From: Hydractinia symbiolongicarpus | Lineage: Eukaryota > Cnidaria > Hydrozoa > Anthoathecata > Hydractiniidae | Length of the DNA stretch: 64,000 nucleotides | Reading direction: 5' to 3' | Assembly (NCBI RefSeq): GCF_029227915.1 | Contig: NC_079877.1 | Span: forward strand, 14,073,351 to 14,137,350 | Shown here: positions 1-12,740 of the stretch, one piece after another | Numbering within the stretch: position 1 is the stretch's first letter | Layout of the letters: each line of letters opens with the position of its first letter | The notes under the pieces: model-generated | Databases searched by the model: none | What the model saw: only the letters and a program-made list of their open reading frames with translations | Told to the model about the DNA's origin: nothing | Position numbers and translations under genes: made by a program

Positions 1-787
1 TGAACAATTCTTTTGCATTGATGACAGATCACGTAAAGATAAAAACATGTTTTAAATTTTAATTTGCCTGTTTCTTGTAAACCACGTCACCATACTTGGC
101 ATTAAACGGTATTAAAAATTTTCCTGTGCTAAAAGTAAGTGCTTACACCCCTCTCTTTATGCTACAAGCGCACATTAATACAACGCCCTGAAACTCGCAA
201 GCATACACATATTATTTTTTCCCTAAAATATCCTCTTTACTTCAATATTGAGAGTAAAACACAGCTGTCAGTAATGTAAGCATCTAACTAAAAGTAAATG
301 TGAAATAAGTTAATGCTCGTGAATTAGCTAAAACCAAATAATTATTGACCAGATCAAGATAGAAAAATATGGTTGACAATGCAGTTGATAAAAAAGGTGC
401 TTTATATTAAAATAAATCACAAAGGCCAGGTGACGTTTTAGCGTAATTATTTCAGCCGCAATATATAGCACGGAACTATATAATGATTAGTGTTGCTATA
501 AGCAACTTAGTTAGACTAGATTATCATCGATATATTTTTAGCTTAACTAAGTGAATAATGACAGAGCCAAGGTAACACATTAAGTTTCTAGTTTTACTTC
601 GTTTTTTGTTGTTAAGATATTATTAAAATCTCTGTTTAATATGAAACAGGATCTAGTTTTTCTGGCTTTGACGAAAGGAACTAAGCTTGTATGTCATGTG
701 CTGTTTCATGGACTATCTGTAGTAAACTGTAGACCAGTCTATGAGAAAGTTCGTTTTTCGCCACTTTGAGATTTTCATATGTTTAAG

Positions 788-865
788 GCATGGAATGATA
801 AGTCTGAAAATATAGAGCGTTGACTATCATGAGCATATCCCTATAACTGATCCTCCTGAATAGGT
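788..865 (+). repeat. Left arm of an inverted repeat internal to unit A
   Basis: This stretch (GGCATGGAATGATAAGTCTG ... GATCCTCCTGAATAGG) is an imperfect reverse complement of 4741-4820. The two arms flank the gene. Equivalent arms exist in unit B (about 6110-6180 and 11495-11575). The arms matter because the third copy of the unit looks inverted between them. Confidence 0.7.
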
Positions 866-3205
866 TTGAGTGTTGTTGTGCACACACACATTTGTTAGGT
901 CTAATGTCAAAATTCTACCTAACTATGCAGTCTAAATAGGTAATTGGGAAGGACAAACAAAGGGATAGCTTGTACGTCAGTACGAACGATATCTTGGTGA
1001 ACACAGAGAAGATAGATAATGTTCAAATCAATGTATGGCGAATAATGCCTTTTTTTAAAACCGAATTTTAAAATATATGTGTTACTTGTATTCAAGCTTT
1101 GCCCTCTGTGAAATTTCATTGGAAATTATGATTTTTTTGGTTTGTTTCATATCATTAGCAAAATAACATAAAATATCTCAAATTTTATTTCAATGCTGTC
1201 TTGTATTTCCTTTGCTTGAGTAGAAGAGGAAAAGGCATGGAGCAGCAAGGAAAAGGTATTAGAAAAAACAAATACCCAAGACGTGCAACATTTTGAAAAT
1301 GCGAATAGAAAGTATTCTTATGGCAGTATATACACAAGTCATTGACGTAACAATTATTTAAAACATTGTTTAAATAACTTTCCACTGATTATGTCTATAG
1401 CAGTTTTAATTAATTAACTTAAATTTCTAAAGATTTAAATTAACATTTTTTTAGAACATACAATCTTAATTGTACCTACAAAGCGCTTATTATGTCGATT
1501 AATAAGTCGTATATAAACTTTACAAAGAACTTAATACGTATTGTTTTTGTTAAAAGGTTGGGTCGTTTCGCTCGTGTGCAAAATATATATATTCTGTTAC
1601 TCTTAAAAAGAGAGAGAGAGAGAATATTCTAAAAATGAAAGCGTGGTATTGACGCAATATAATAATCGGGTGTAGCATACATCATACAACAAGACAAATT
1701 ACTACTTTGTGTAAAAAGTGCACAAAATATGAGCAACTGGTTATAATCAATGGACCGTGATATATAGGACTGCCCTTTAACGACCTGTTCTTTCAAAATG
1801 CTCTTATAATTTTTCAATAAATGTACTTGTTTTAACGTCACGCAAAATGTAGAATCAAAAGGCTTATGAGAAATAGTCTACGAATATAGATTCTTGTTGT
1901 ACGAATAAGTTCCCTTTTGTAGAAAAATGGTTGCTATATTTATTTAAACACTTATTTCAACAGGCCACAGTAATAGTAGTTTTTTTTTTGAATTTGGTCT
2001 GCCTACGAGAAAATTTACTTTTCCGCTATAGCAATTAGTCTTGGTGGTTTTGGAACAAGGAAATTCATTCTGATAGTCTTACTCTAAATTTGATTCGGTG
2101 AAAATTATGGCTGATGTTTACTTTAATAATAGTATTTTTTTGTCCATGCACATCTGGAATGTCCCTTTATCCACGATTATAATTGACTTCCGCCGGCGGA
2201 GGCGGAATTTTTAAAATAGCCTGGGGAGATAGGGAGATAGATAGAGAAAGCCCTTTTGATGTTAAATACATGTATTTTGTGATATTTTATTCGTCAACCC
2301 CATACTGCTATTAGACATGATATTTTGAATGTCTTTAGGTGATGATCCACGGTCCAATAAATTTAATTCGATTTGTGGAAATTATATTATAAGCATAAAA
2401 ATAAAATCGACACTTGACAGGTGATACATGAGAACAGGTTTTTAATATTTTTCTTTCGACAAAATGTCTCCAGAGAGCGAAGTAGAAGTTAAACTCGCTG
2501 GTGTTACGATAATTGCAAAACTCAAAAAGAAGTTTACACAAAATTAGATACAATTAACAAACTTATTCTTCGTGTTCCATAAGACAGTAGTTCACACTGG
2601 AGCTAGCCCTTGATTTGACTTTCGTAATTACCTAATTAGTCTGAGTAGTTAGGTAGAATTTTGACGTTAGATCTATCAATTGTGTGTGTGCTCACAGTTA
2701 TTAGATTTTTAAATTAACTTTTCTATCAAGTTTAAAACATTTGTTCTCAAATGAGTTACCAAGTCAGATTTTAAGTTGCTACTTTTTAAATTGATTGTAT
2801 ATCACATGACAGCATGTATTTATACAGTCGACTCTTTAGTTAACAGGTACTCCATAACCGGACAACTCTATTAACAGAATTTATTCTACCAGAAAACACT
2901 CGTATCAGCGAACGGCTTCTAATTGCACAAAATAAATTTCCCTACTATAAGTACTCTCGTAATGGACGACAGGGAATGAAATACAAACTAAATTATTAAA
3001 TTAAAACTTTTCTTAAAAAGCATCTACTAAACATAATCTGAAACTATAATATTTACAATGCTTCATGTCTAGCGCAGTGTCGTTAATTCGGACCCTCATC
3101 CAGGGTACGAGTAACAATGTAAATAACAATAGAAGATTTTATAATGCTATGTTGAAAGACTATCAATTGAGTTGCCAAGGAACATCGTTGTTTTGCAATG
3201 ATATA

Positions 3206-4150
3206 TCAGCTTATTGCCTTAAAAGCCTGTACAAAAAGTTCAATAACTTTCACAACATGCCATTCGTCAATGGAACGTTTTGGTCTGTTTTTATCTCTAT
3301 GCGTTTCTTGAAACTTTACATTCTGACAGTCTTTAGGATTGCCAGATTCACCTATATTTATTAACAAAGGTTCAGGTTTTGCTTCAACCAAATCTGCCTT
3401 CTCACATGGCGCCGTATCCTGATTACAATTTGTAATGATTGGCAATGATCGTCTGTTTTTATCTCCACGCGTTTTTTGTGTTAAGTTTACTTTTTGACGG
3501 TCGGCATCGTTTTCAACAAGTTTTGCATTTTGTCTATCCGGTTGATTGATTGGCAATGATCGTCTTATTAATGATTTCTTTCTCATTTTCTCAAAATCTA
3601 TCATAAAGGAGGTAATATGAAACCCAAAGTTTGATTTTTGTCTCCTTAATATGATTAGTGCTCTTCCAATATTGCTTTCTCCAATGTTTTTTACAATTGG
3701 TTTGGGACAAGTGGTATCTGATCGGCCATCCAAACATCTTCTGTAGTTTTGCAACGCTAACTTGAGCTTTTCTGCATTTGAACTGGTGAGTTTAAATGGT
3801 GAATCTTCATTCAATACTTTTACTAAGACACTGAACTTTCCAGGAACTTTCAGGTACTTTATACTCAAAGGTTTTAACGTGACGTCAATTTCGTCGTTTG
3901 TCATGCAGACATCTGCGATAAACTTGCGAACTTTAAAATTAGTTTGGCAAACTGTTTTTTGTTTTGATCCCTATAATGAGATACAAAAAGCTGCACGTAG
4001 GTTTGGAAGAAATATACTTACTGAATCTTAAGGCAGGAAAATCAATATAATATATCACAAGTAAAATCTAAGCTGAAAATGCACACATACCTTCACTAAC
4101 TGCTGGCAACATGCAAGGATAAGTAAAATGAAACATTTTGTGTAAATCAT
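3206..4150 (-). CDS. Secreted prepropeptide-like protein, copy A (two exons, 274 aa)
   Basis: I do not recognise a named family. Exon 1 (4150-4091) encodes 20 residues starting MIYTKCFILLILACC, a good signal peptide. It is followed by a GTATGT donor. Exon 2 (3970-3206, acceptor TTATAG) continues in phase 0 for 254 residues. The mature part has four cysteines (VCQT, DVCMT, RRCLDG, TTCPKP) in about 100 residues, then a linker with basic sites (KKSLIRRSLP, NRRSLP, RPKRS), two loosely repeated segments (DRQKVNL / DCQNVKF) and a C-terminal 22-residue stretch starting SIDEWHVVKVIELF that would form an amphipathic helix after cleavage at KR. Copies B, C and D share this plan, which supports a real gene. 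The role is unknown; a processed secreted peptide (defence, venom-like or signalling) is inference only. A TATA box lies about 95 bases upstream. Confidence 0.8.
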
Positions 4151-4244
4151 GATTGTTATTTTTTTTGTTGAACTTCTGACTTGGTTCTCTCAAGTACTTG
4201 TACTCGTTGAAAAAGCTGCTTGGTATAACATTTCATTTCTTCCT

Positions 4245-4253
4245 TTTTATAAG
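4245..4253 (-). promoter_or_regulatory. TATA box of copy A
   Basis: On the minus strand CTTATAAAA lies about 95 bases before the ATG at 4150. The same sequence is at the same distance in copy B, but the equivalent site in copy C has changed to a non-TATA sequence. Confidence 0.5.
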
Positions 4254-4740
4254 ATTAAGACAAAAAACTATAAAATTACCCCGATGACACGCCCGTTTTG
4301 TCCTGTATTTCCCTCATTTCGCATTAAATATAAGATTTTGGTAATCGAAAGTCAACCGGAAAATTTATGTTCTGCATCTGAATATAAAAAGTAAATGTGC
4401 AAATATGCAGGAAAATGTTCTTTATTAGATAATAATACTAGAAATATGAGGAATTTAATAATATGTATGACAAGTAAATTTTCGGTATAGGAGATGTGTC
4501 ATTTTGAGATGCGTAATAGGCCTTCGTTACACCACTGTTGGAACATTAGGTAAGTTTGTAAAAAACGAATGCTTCTTCTGGTACTGTTTAATATTGAAAC
4601 CGCACGATTTTGCACATTATTACACGTTGCTCAGACTTCTCCTCACATCAACTTCGTATTTTACCTGAAAATTCATTAACGGGATTGTTGCATTCGTGTT
4701 CAGAAATGGGTGTGCTATGTAAACAACATTTTACATTATA

Positions 4741-4820
4741 CCTATTCAGGAGGATCAATTAAAGGAATATGCTCATGTCAATCAAACGTTTTAAATTTTT
4801 AGATTTATCATCCCATGCCT
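4741..4820 (-). repeat. Right arm of the inverted repeat internal to unit A
   Basis: CCTATTCAGGAGGATCAATT through ATCATCCCATGCCTT pairs with 788-865 in reverse orientation. It lies about 600 bases upstream of the signal-peptide exon, so it is also part of the conserved 5' flank of the gene. Confidence 0.7.
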
Positions 4821-7739
4821 TGTTTTTAAGAGGAGGATATTCAAAATAAGGTAGTTGCAACATTAATTAAGTTTGCACTATAATTTTGACTCTTTCTGCA
4901 TTTATCAAACTTTTAAATAGGATTTTAACTATATCATTTTAAACCAAGTGGCGAAGTTGGTAAATATGAATAATTATTAACTAAAAAGCATTAATTCATC
5001 GCAGATATTACTGTAACGATTGTTAAGGCAGGTTTGTTAGCAAATTGTTTTTGGGATCTTTAGAAACAAACTTCAGAAATGTTAGAGATTGAAAGCTGGA
5101 CATAAGAGGGAAAGCCCATGCACACTACTCATCAGCAGGCCGGATAATAATGACCCGAATGATTAAAAAGTGTGATATTTTGATATTATTTAATTTAAAT
5201 CTAGGTCGACGTTCAGCCAATTAACACATCAAAATACATCGAGTTTTACCAGTTATAGTAATCCTTTTCTTTGAGACAAGTTACCATAGTTTTGCTTTCG
5301 TCTCCAATTTTGTATAATTGAACAACTTAGTGTTTGCATTATGAACAATTCTTTTGCATTGATAACAGATCACGTAAAGATTAAAACATGTTTTAAGTTT
5401 TAATTTGCTTGTTTCTTGTAAACTACGTCACCATACTTGGCATTAAACGGTATTAAAAAATTTCCTGTGCTAAAAGTAAGTGTTTACACCCCTCTTTTTC
5501 TGCTACAGACGATCATCATTACAACGCCCTGAAACTCGCAAGCATACACATATTATTTTTTCCCTAAGATACCCCTTTTGCGTCAATATTGAGAGTAAAA
5601 CACAGCTGTCATTAATGTAAGCATCTAACTAAATGTAAATGTGAATTAAGTTAATGCTCGTGATTTAGCTGAAACCAAATAATTTTTGACCAGATAAAGA
5701 TAGAAAAATATGGTTGACAATGCAGTTGATAAAAGAGGTGCTTTAAATTAAAATAAATCCCAAAGGCCAGGTGACGTTTTAGCGTAATTATTTCAGCCGC
5801 AATATATAACACGTAACTATATAATTATTAGTGTTGCTCTAAGCAACTTAGTTAGACTCAATTAGGCTTAATATTTTCAGTTTAACTAAGCGAAAAATGA
5901 CAAAGCCAAGGTAACACATTAAGTTTCTAGTTTTACTTCGTTTTTTGTTGTTAAGATATTATTAAATTCTCTGTTTATTTTGAAACAGGATCTAGTTTTC
6001 CGGGCATTGACGAAACGATCATGGGCTATCTGTATTAAACTGTAGAACGATCTATGAGAAAGTTCGTTTTTCGCAACTTTGAGATTTTTATATGTTTAAG
6101 GCATGGAATGATAAATCTGAGAATATAGAGCGTTTGACTATCATGGGCATATCCCTATCACTGATCCTCCTGAATAGGTTAAAGTGTTGTTGTGCACACA
6201 CACATTTGTTAGATGTAATGTCAAAATGTTACCTAACTATCCAATCTAAATAGATAATTGGGAAAGACAAATAAAGGGATAGCTCGTACGTCAGTACGAA
6301 CGACGATCTTGGTGAACACAGAGAAGATAGATAATGTTCAAATCAATGTATGGCGAATAATGCCTTTTTTAAAACCGAATTTCAAAATATGTTTGTTACT
6401 TGTATTCAAGCTTTGCCCTCTGTGAAAGTTCATTGCAAGTGATGATTTTTGTGGTTTGTTTCATATGATTCGCAAAATAACATAAAATTTCCCAAATTAT
6501 ATTTCAATGCTATCTTGTATTTCCCTTGCTTGAATAGAAGAGGAAAAGGCATGCATTATGACAGTATATACACCAGTAATTGACATAAGAAATATTTTAA
6601 ACATTGTTTAAACAACTTTCCTCTGATTATATCGATAGCTGCTTTAATTAATTAACTTTAGATTTAAATTTACATTTTTTTAGAACATACAATCTTAATT
6701 GTACCTACAAAGCACTTATTATGTCGATTAATAAGTCGATGTAAACTTTACAAAGAACTTAATACGTATTGTTTTTGTTAAAAGGTTGGGTCGTTTCGCT
6801 CGTGTGCAAAATATATATCCTGTTTCTCCTTAAACTAAACGGGCAATATCTCAAAATTAAATCGTAGTATTGACACAAAACAGTAATCAGGTGTAGCATA
6901 TATATAACAAGAAAAATTACTACTTTGTGTAAAAAATGCGCAAAATATGAGCGATCGATTATAACTAATGAACCGTGATATATAGAACCGCCTTTTAACG
7001 ACTTGTTCTTTCAAAATGCTCTTATAATTTTTCAATAAGTGTACTTGTTTTAACGTCACGCGAAATGTAGAATCGAAAGGCTTATGAGAAATAATCTACG
7101 AATATAGATTCTTATTGTACGAATAAGTTCCCTTTTGTAGAAAAATTGTTGCTATATTTATTTGAAGACTTATTTCAACAGCCCACAGTAATAGTAGTTG
7201 TTAATCACATTTGATCTGTCTACGAGAAAATTTACTTTTCGCTATAGCAGTTAGTCTTGGTGGTTTAGGAACAAGGAAATTTATTCTGATAGTCTTACTC
7301 TAGATTTCATTCGGTGAACAACATAACTGTTCGTTACGTTAATAACAGTGACTTGTTGCCATCCACATATCTGGCAAGCCCCTTAACGCTAATAATTTAT
7401 TTCCGCTGGCGGAGGTGGAATTTCTAAAATAGCATGGGGAGATGGGGAGATAGATAGAGACAGCTCTTTTGACGTTAAATATATTTCTTCTTTATATTTT
7501 ATTCGTCAATCCCATACTGCTATTAGACAGGATAATTTGACTGTCTTTAGGTGATGAGACACGGTCCAACTAATTAAATTCCATTTGTCGAAATTATATT
7601 TTTAGGATAAAAATAAAATCGACACTTCACAGGTGATGCGCGATAACTGACTTTTATGTCTTGTCTTCAGAGAGCGAAGTAGAAGTTAAACTAGCTGCTG
7701 TTGCAGTCATTGTTATAGCAATTACAAATTTAAGAAAAG

Positions 7740-7890
7740 GTCAAAGAAGTCGTATGTGGACCAAAAAATGACTGGAGAAAAGACCTAATCGAGGAGTGCG
7801 TGATAGTGTGTGAAACATTAGAACAAGAAGAAGTTTATTTTAATTTTCTTCGAATGTTTTCTGCTAATACGCTCCAGAGCGCTTCTTTCA
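7740..7890 (+). pseudogene. PIF/Harbinger-like transposase relic
   Basis: The plus strand reads RSRMWTKK, a stop, LEKRPNRGVRDSV, then after a frame change ETLEQEEVYFNFLRM. This resembles the N-terminal region of PIF/Harbinger (HARBI1-like) nucleases, where a basic W-x-R/K-x-W segment is followed by an acidic stretch and an F-x-R-M motif. It is short, with a stop and a frameshift, and lies in the segment that unit B has and unit A lacks. The downstream part to about 8900 is too degraded for me to read, so the outer limits are unknown. Confidence 0.4.
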
Positions 7891-9300
7891 ACACCCATTC
7901 ACTGATAAAAATATCGTTAAACTCTGTTTTTTTCCTTTTTGAAGACATGATGTTTTTAAACGTCCTCTAGAAATGTTTTCTCTTCATATAGAAACTCAAA
8001 TTTTTAAACGCACATTTGATGTAGAGATTTTAAGCATTTTTGATAGGTTAAAAACCTTTCGAATAATCGAAAAAGTTAAACCAACTCTACCATTTTTTAA
8101 AAATTGAATTCAAGAAGTCTGAACATGCCGAAAGCATACGATTTTAGACGATACACGATCCAGTTTGTCGAAATCGACGCATCGCTGCCTTAATGAAGTG
8201 CATTTTGGTCTGCAGGATACATTTTCAAACATTACTAGTCTGACAAATGAACAAACAGAAATAGCATAAAAATCTATATTCATCCATAAAGATGTAATAT
8301 AATTATATCCCTATATTTCATTAAATCCTTATCTAGAGGCATTTTGATTAACGGGTAGGGTAACATAAGAAATAACATGTTAAATTTCTAGTCGCAAGCC
8401 TGAGAAATTATCCAGACAAATTAATCCTTTGAAAAATTCCACAAGAATTCCATCGTCGCTACTTGCGGCTACCAACTTTCTCACACACATTGATTGCAAC
8501 CATTAAAGTATATACTAGCTAGTAGTACGTTAATAAATCCACGGCTTCGTCCTTTGTACAAATTTCAGTCATCATCTTGCATAACCTGGGATTATTCATT
8601 TTATTTAATTGTTAATACTAAGAAGCTACTCCATAATATACCTACTAGATTTTACCCCATTTAAAAAATCTGCGTTGCACCTATCACTTATCATTTTTTA
8701 TATTCTCCTTACAAATTTTTAAGTCAGGGAGTACACTAAATGCATACTTCTGTCACTTAAAATATTTCAGATATAGAAAACAAATAATGTTGTCTTGACT
8801 TATCAATGTAATATTAATGGGAAATGATTAGTCAAATCAAAATCATCACGGAGGAATGTGAATGGTATGCAGGTATTTGCTTTTTGATCAGCAAACATCT
8901 AACTCTACTAAATTTAGCAAAAATCAAAAAGAAGTTTGTTCAAAATTGGATAACGGTAACAAACTTATTCTTTGTGTTCCCTAAGACAGTCGTTCACACT
9001 GGAGCTAGCCCTTGATTTGACTTTCCTAAGGTAAAATTTTGACATTAGATCTATCAATTGTGTGTGCGCTCACAGTTGTTAGTTTTTTATATTAACTGTT
9101 CTATCAAGTTTAAAACATTTGTTATCAATTGAGGTACCAGGTCAACTGTTAAGTTGCTACTTTTTAAATTGATTGTATATCACATAACAGCATGTATTTA
9201 TACAGTCGACTCTTTAGTTAACAGGTACTCCAAGACCGGACAACTCTATTAACAGAATTTATTCTAACAGAAAACACTCGTATCAGCGAACAGGTTCTAA

Positions 9301-9670
9301 AACACCTTTCCCGAGACCATGAGTCATCGTAAATATGAATACCATATTTGAATTCAGCATAGTTTGTTTAATTTATGTGTAAAAGTTGAACTTGATACGC
9401 CAACAGAAAGTGCTATTTTGAGGAGATATATACCACAGTTAAAGTCTTCTTAATGCTCAAGTTACTATGTCCCGTCCCGTTTTCAAAAAGAGGTTATACA
9501 TGCCACAAATTTTTAAATTAGAATAGCAGGTTGTTTACTTGCTGCATTGTTTCCAAATTTTCTTTGTTTATGACATTTTTGATAAGGAATTCAAATCTGT
9601 TGTCCGTTTTTCATAAAACTCAACAGAAAAAGTTGCGGCACATCAAAAGAATAAGTCTCGGAAGAGGTGT
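9301..9670. mobile_element. MITE of about 370 bp inserted in unit B
   Basis: The ends are inverted: AACACCTTTCCCGAGAC at the left and GTCTCGGAAGAGGTGT at the right. Unit A has an uninterrupted sequence at the same place (2921-2927), giving an empty-site comparison. A TA appears on both sides, but the target duplication is not clean, so the superfamily is not assigned. It encodes nothing visible. Confidence 0.6.
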
Positions 9671-9964
9671 ATTGCACAAAATAAACTTCCCTACTATAAG
9701 TACTCTCTAATTGGACGACAGGGCATGAAATACAAATTAAATTAATAAATTAATTTTTTTAAAAAACATTTGCTAAATATAATCTAAAAAACTACTAAAA
9801 CTATAATATTTACAATATTTCATGTATAGCGCACTGTCGTAAGTTCGGACCCTCATCCGTGGTACGAGAAACAATGAAAATAATAGGAAAATAGTTTCTA
9901 ATGTTATGTTCAAAAGCTGTCAATTGAGTTGCCAAGCAACATCAATGTTTTAGGCAGTGATATA

Positions 9965-10903
9965 TCAGCTTATTGCCTTAAAAGCCTGTACAAAGAGTTT
10001 AATAACTTTCACAACATGCCATTCGTCCATGGCACGCCTCTGCTTGTTTTTATCTCCACGGGTTTCTTGAAAGTTTACATTCTGGCAGTCGGCATTGGGA
10101 TTGTCAGATTTACATATATCTATTACATGTGCTGCTGGAACAAGTTTTTGCTTGTGACATGGCACTGTATCCTGATTACAAATTGTATTGATTGACAATG
10201 ATCGTCTGTTTTTATGTCCACGCGTTTTTTGTGTTAAGTTTACTTTCTGACGATCGGCATCGTTTTCAACAAGTTTTGCATCTTGCTTGTCCGTTTGATT
10301 GATTGGCAATGATCGTCTCATCAATGAATTCTTTCTCTCTTTCTCAAAATCTATCACAAAGGAGGTAATATCAAACCCAAGGCTTGATTTCTGTCTCCAT
10401 AATATGATTAGTGCTCTTCCAATATTGCTTTCTCCAATGTTTTTTACAATTGGTTTGTGACAAGTGATATCTGATCGGCCATCCAAACATCTTTTGTACT
10501 TTTGCAACGCTAACTTGAGTTTTGCTGCATTTGAACTGGTGAGTTTAAATGGTGAATCTTCATTCAATACTTTCACGAAGACACTGAACTTTCCAGGAAC
10601 TTTCAGGTACTTTCTACTCAAGGGTTTTAACGTAACGTCAATTGCGTCGTTTGTCATGCACACATCTGCGAGAAACTTACGAACTTTAAAAGTAGTTTGG
10701 CACACTGTTTTTTGGTTTAATCCCTAAAATAAAATATAAAAAGCTTCACGTAGGTTTGAAAGAAATATACTTACTGAATCTTAAGGAAAGAAAATCAATA
10801 TGATATATCACAAGTAAAATTTAAGCTGAAAATGCACACATACCTTCACTAACTGCTGGCAACATGCAAGGATAAGTAAAATAAAACATTTTGTGTAAAT
10901 CAT
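9965..10903 (-). CDS. Secreted prepropeptide-like protein, copy B (two exons, 272 aa)
   Basis: This has the same gene plan as copy A. Exon 1 (10903-10844) encodes the same type of 20-residue signal peptide and ends at a GTATGT donor; exon 2 (10723-9965) follows a TTTTAG acceptor in phase 0. The four cysteines of the N domain are kept (VCQT, DVCMT, KRCLDG, ITCHKP), as are the dibasic sites (MRRSLP, NRRSLS, KQRRAMDEW) and the C-terminal amphipathic segment (DEWHVVKVIKLFVQAF). Differences from A are mostly substitutions, with a small indel in the linker (residues around VPAAHVIDICKS). The reading frame is intact, suggesting it is still expressed or was until recently. Function unknown, as for copy A. 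Confidence 0.8.
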
Positions 10904-10996
10904 GATTGTTATTTTTTTTGTTGAACTTCTGACTTGGTTCTTTCAAATACTTGTACTCGTTAAAAAAGCTGCTTGGTATAACATTTCATTTCTTCC

Positions 10997-11005
10997 TTTT
11001 TATAA
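10997..11005 (-). promoter_or_regulatory. TATA box of copy B
   Basis: CTTATAAAA on the minus strand, about 95 bases before the ATG at 10903. It is identical in sequence and spacing to copy A. Confidence 0.5.
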
Positions 11006-12080
11006 GATTAAGACAAAAAACTAAAAAATTACCCCGATGACACACCCGTTTTGTCCTGTATTTCCCTTATTTCCCAGTTAATTTAAAGATTTCGGTAATC
11101 GAAAGTCAACCGGAAAATTTATGTTCTGCATCTGAATATAAAAAGTAAATATGCAAATATGCAGGAAAATGTTCCTTATTAGATAATAATACTAGAAATA
11201 TGAGGAATTTAATAATATGTATGACAAATAAATTTTCGATAAAGGAGGTGTCATCTTGAGATGCGTAATAGGCCTTCGTTACACCACTGTGGTTGAACAT
11301 TAGGTAAGTTTGTAAAAACAAATGTTTCTCATGGTACTGTTTAATTTTAAAACCGCACAGTTTTACACATTATTAAACGTTGCTCTGACTTCTCACATCC
11401 ACTTCGTATTTTACTTTGTAATTTATTTAACAGGATTGTTGCATTCGTGTTCAGAAATGGGTCTGCTATGTGAACAACATTTTAACATTGTACCTAGTCA
11501 GGAGGATCAATTAAAGGAATATGCTCATGTCAATCAAACGCTTTATATTTTTAGATTGATCATCCCATGCCTTGTTTTTAAGAGGATGATATGCATTTAA
11601 TAATATTTGCACTATAATTTTGAATCTTTCAGCATTTATCAACCTTTTAAAAAGGATTTGTACTATATCATATTAAGCCAAGTGGCGAAGTTGGTAAATA
11701 TGAGTAATTTTAACTAAAAAGCATTACTTCATCGCAGATATTACTGTAACGATTGTTAAGGGAGATTTTTTAGCAAATATTTTTTAGGATCTTTAGAAAC
11801 AAACATACTTAAGCTTCAGAACATTAGAGATTGAACGCTGAACATAAGAGGGAAAGTCGATGCACATTACCCATTTTCAGGGCGGATAATGTTCACCCAA
11901 ATGATTAAAAAAGTGCCGCTCCTAAGTAACGTGCAGTTTCGTCGTTGGTTTCTTTACATTACGCCAAATGAACACAAAGTAGGCTGTCATAATTTAATAT
12001 GAATCGAGGTTGGCGTTCATCCAATTAAGATACCATGATACAGAGAGTTTAACCAATTATAGGGATCCTATTCACTTAAA

Positions 12081-12740
12081 GATTAAAACACATTTTTAAG
12101 TTTTAATCTGTCTGTTTCTTGTAAAAGACGTCAGCATACCTGGCAACAAACGCTATTAAAATTTTCCTGTGTGCCGAAAGTAAGTGCTTACACTCCACCC
12201 TTTCTGCTATAGGCACACATTAATACAACGCCCTTAAGCTCGCAAACATACACATATTTTTTTATCCTTTTTTGCTTCAATATTAAGAGAAAAACACAGA
12301 TGTCGGCAATGTACCTAATTAAAGTAAATGTGAAATACGTTACTGCTCGTGATTTAGCTGAAACCAAGTAATTTTTGACCGAATAAAAATAGAAAAAGTG
12401 GCTGGCAATGGAATTGATAAAAAAGGTGCTTTAAATTTAAGTAAAATCGAAAAAGCCATTGACGTTTGAGTGTTATTGTTTCAGCCGCAATATATAACAC
12501 GGAATTATATGATGATTATTGTTGCTGTTAGCAACTTAATTAGACTTAATTAAGCTCCATATATTCTCAGTTTAACTAAGCAATGACAGAGCCAAGGCAG
12601 CAAACTAAGTTTCTATTTTTACTTTCGTTTTTTGTTGTTAAGATATTATTAAATTCTCTGTTTGTTCTGAAACAGGATCTAGTTTTCTGGCATTAACGAA
12701 ACGACCTGAGCCTGTATGTCATATACTTTATCCTATATAT
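12081..12740. repeat. Third unit (C), left part
   Basis: Similarity to unit A positions of about 40-705 starts here (AAGATTAAAACACATTTTTAAG...) and stops near 12740. The continuation (A positions from about 708) resumes at 21046. The gap holds anonymous sequence and the Academ-like element. Confidence 0.7.

Larger units (their letters stand above)
1..5341. repeat. Segmental duplication unit A (5.3 kb) carrying secreted-precursor gene A
   Basis: The first bases (AACAATTCTTTTGCATTG...) recur at 5344 with few changes, and the similarity continues through most of the next 6.7 kb, so 1-5341 and 5342-12080 are tandem copies. Landmarks shared by both include the GGTCGTTTCGCTCGTGTGC block (1560 and 6787), the cross-like CAGTCGACTCTTTAGTTAAC block (2826 and 9206) and the gene itself. 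Outside the gene (3206-4150) I see no other convincing coding sequence in this unit. A GA microsatellite lies at about 1608-1623. Confidence 0.85.
5342..12080. repeat. Segmental duplication unit B, with two insertions relative to unit A
   Basis: This is a tandem copy of 1-5341. It is longer because of two segments absent from A: about 7735-8918 (contains a PIF/Harbinger-like relic) and 9301-9670 (a MITE). The remaining sequence aligns to A from end to end, including the gene at 9965-10903. Besides that gene and the relic I see no coding sequence. Confidence 0.8.

Noticed and set aside
2822-2885. CAGTCGACTCTTTAGTTAAC block as a transposon terminus
   Set aside because: It recurs in units A, B and C, but only as part of the duplication; no clear inverted partner or target site.
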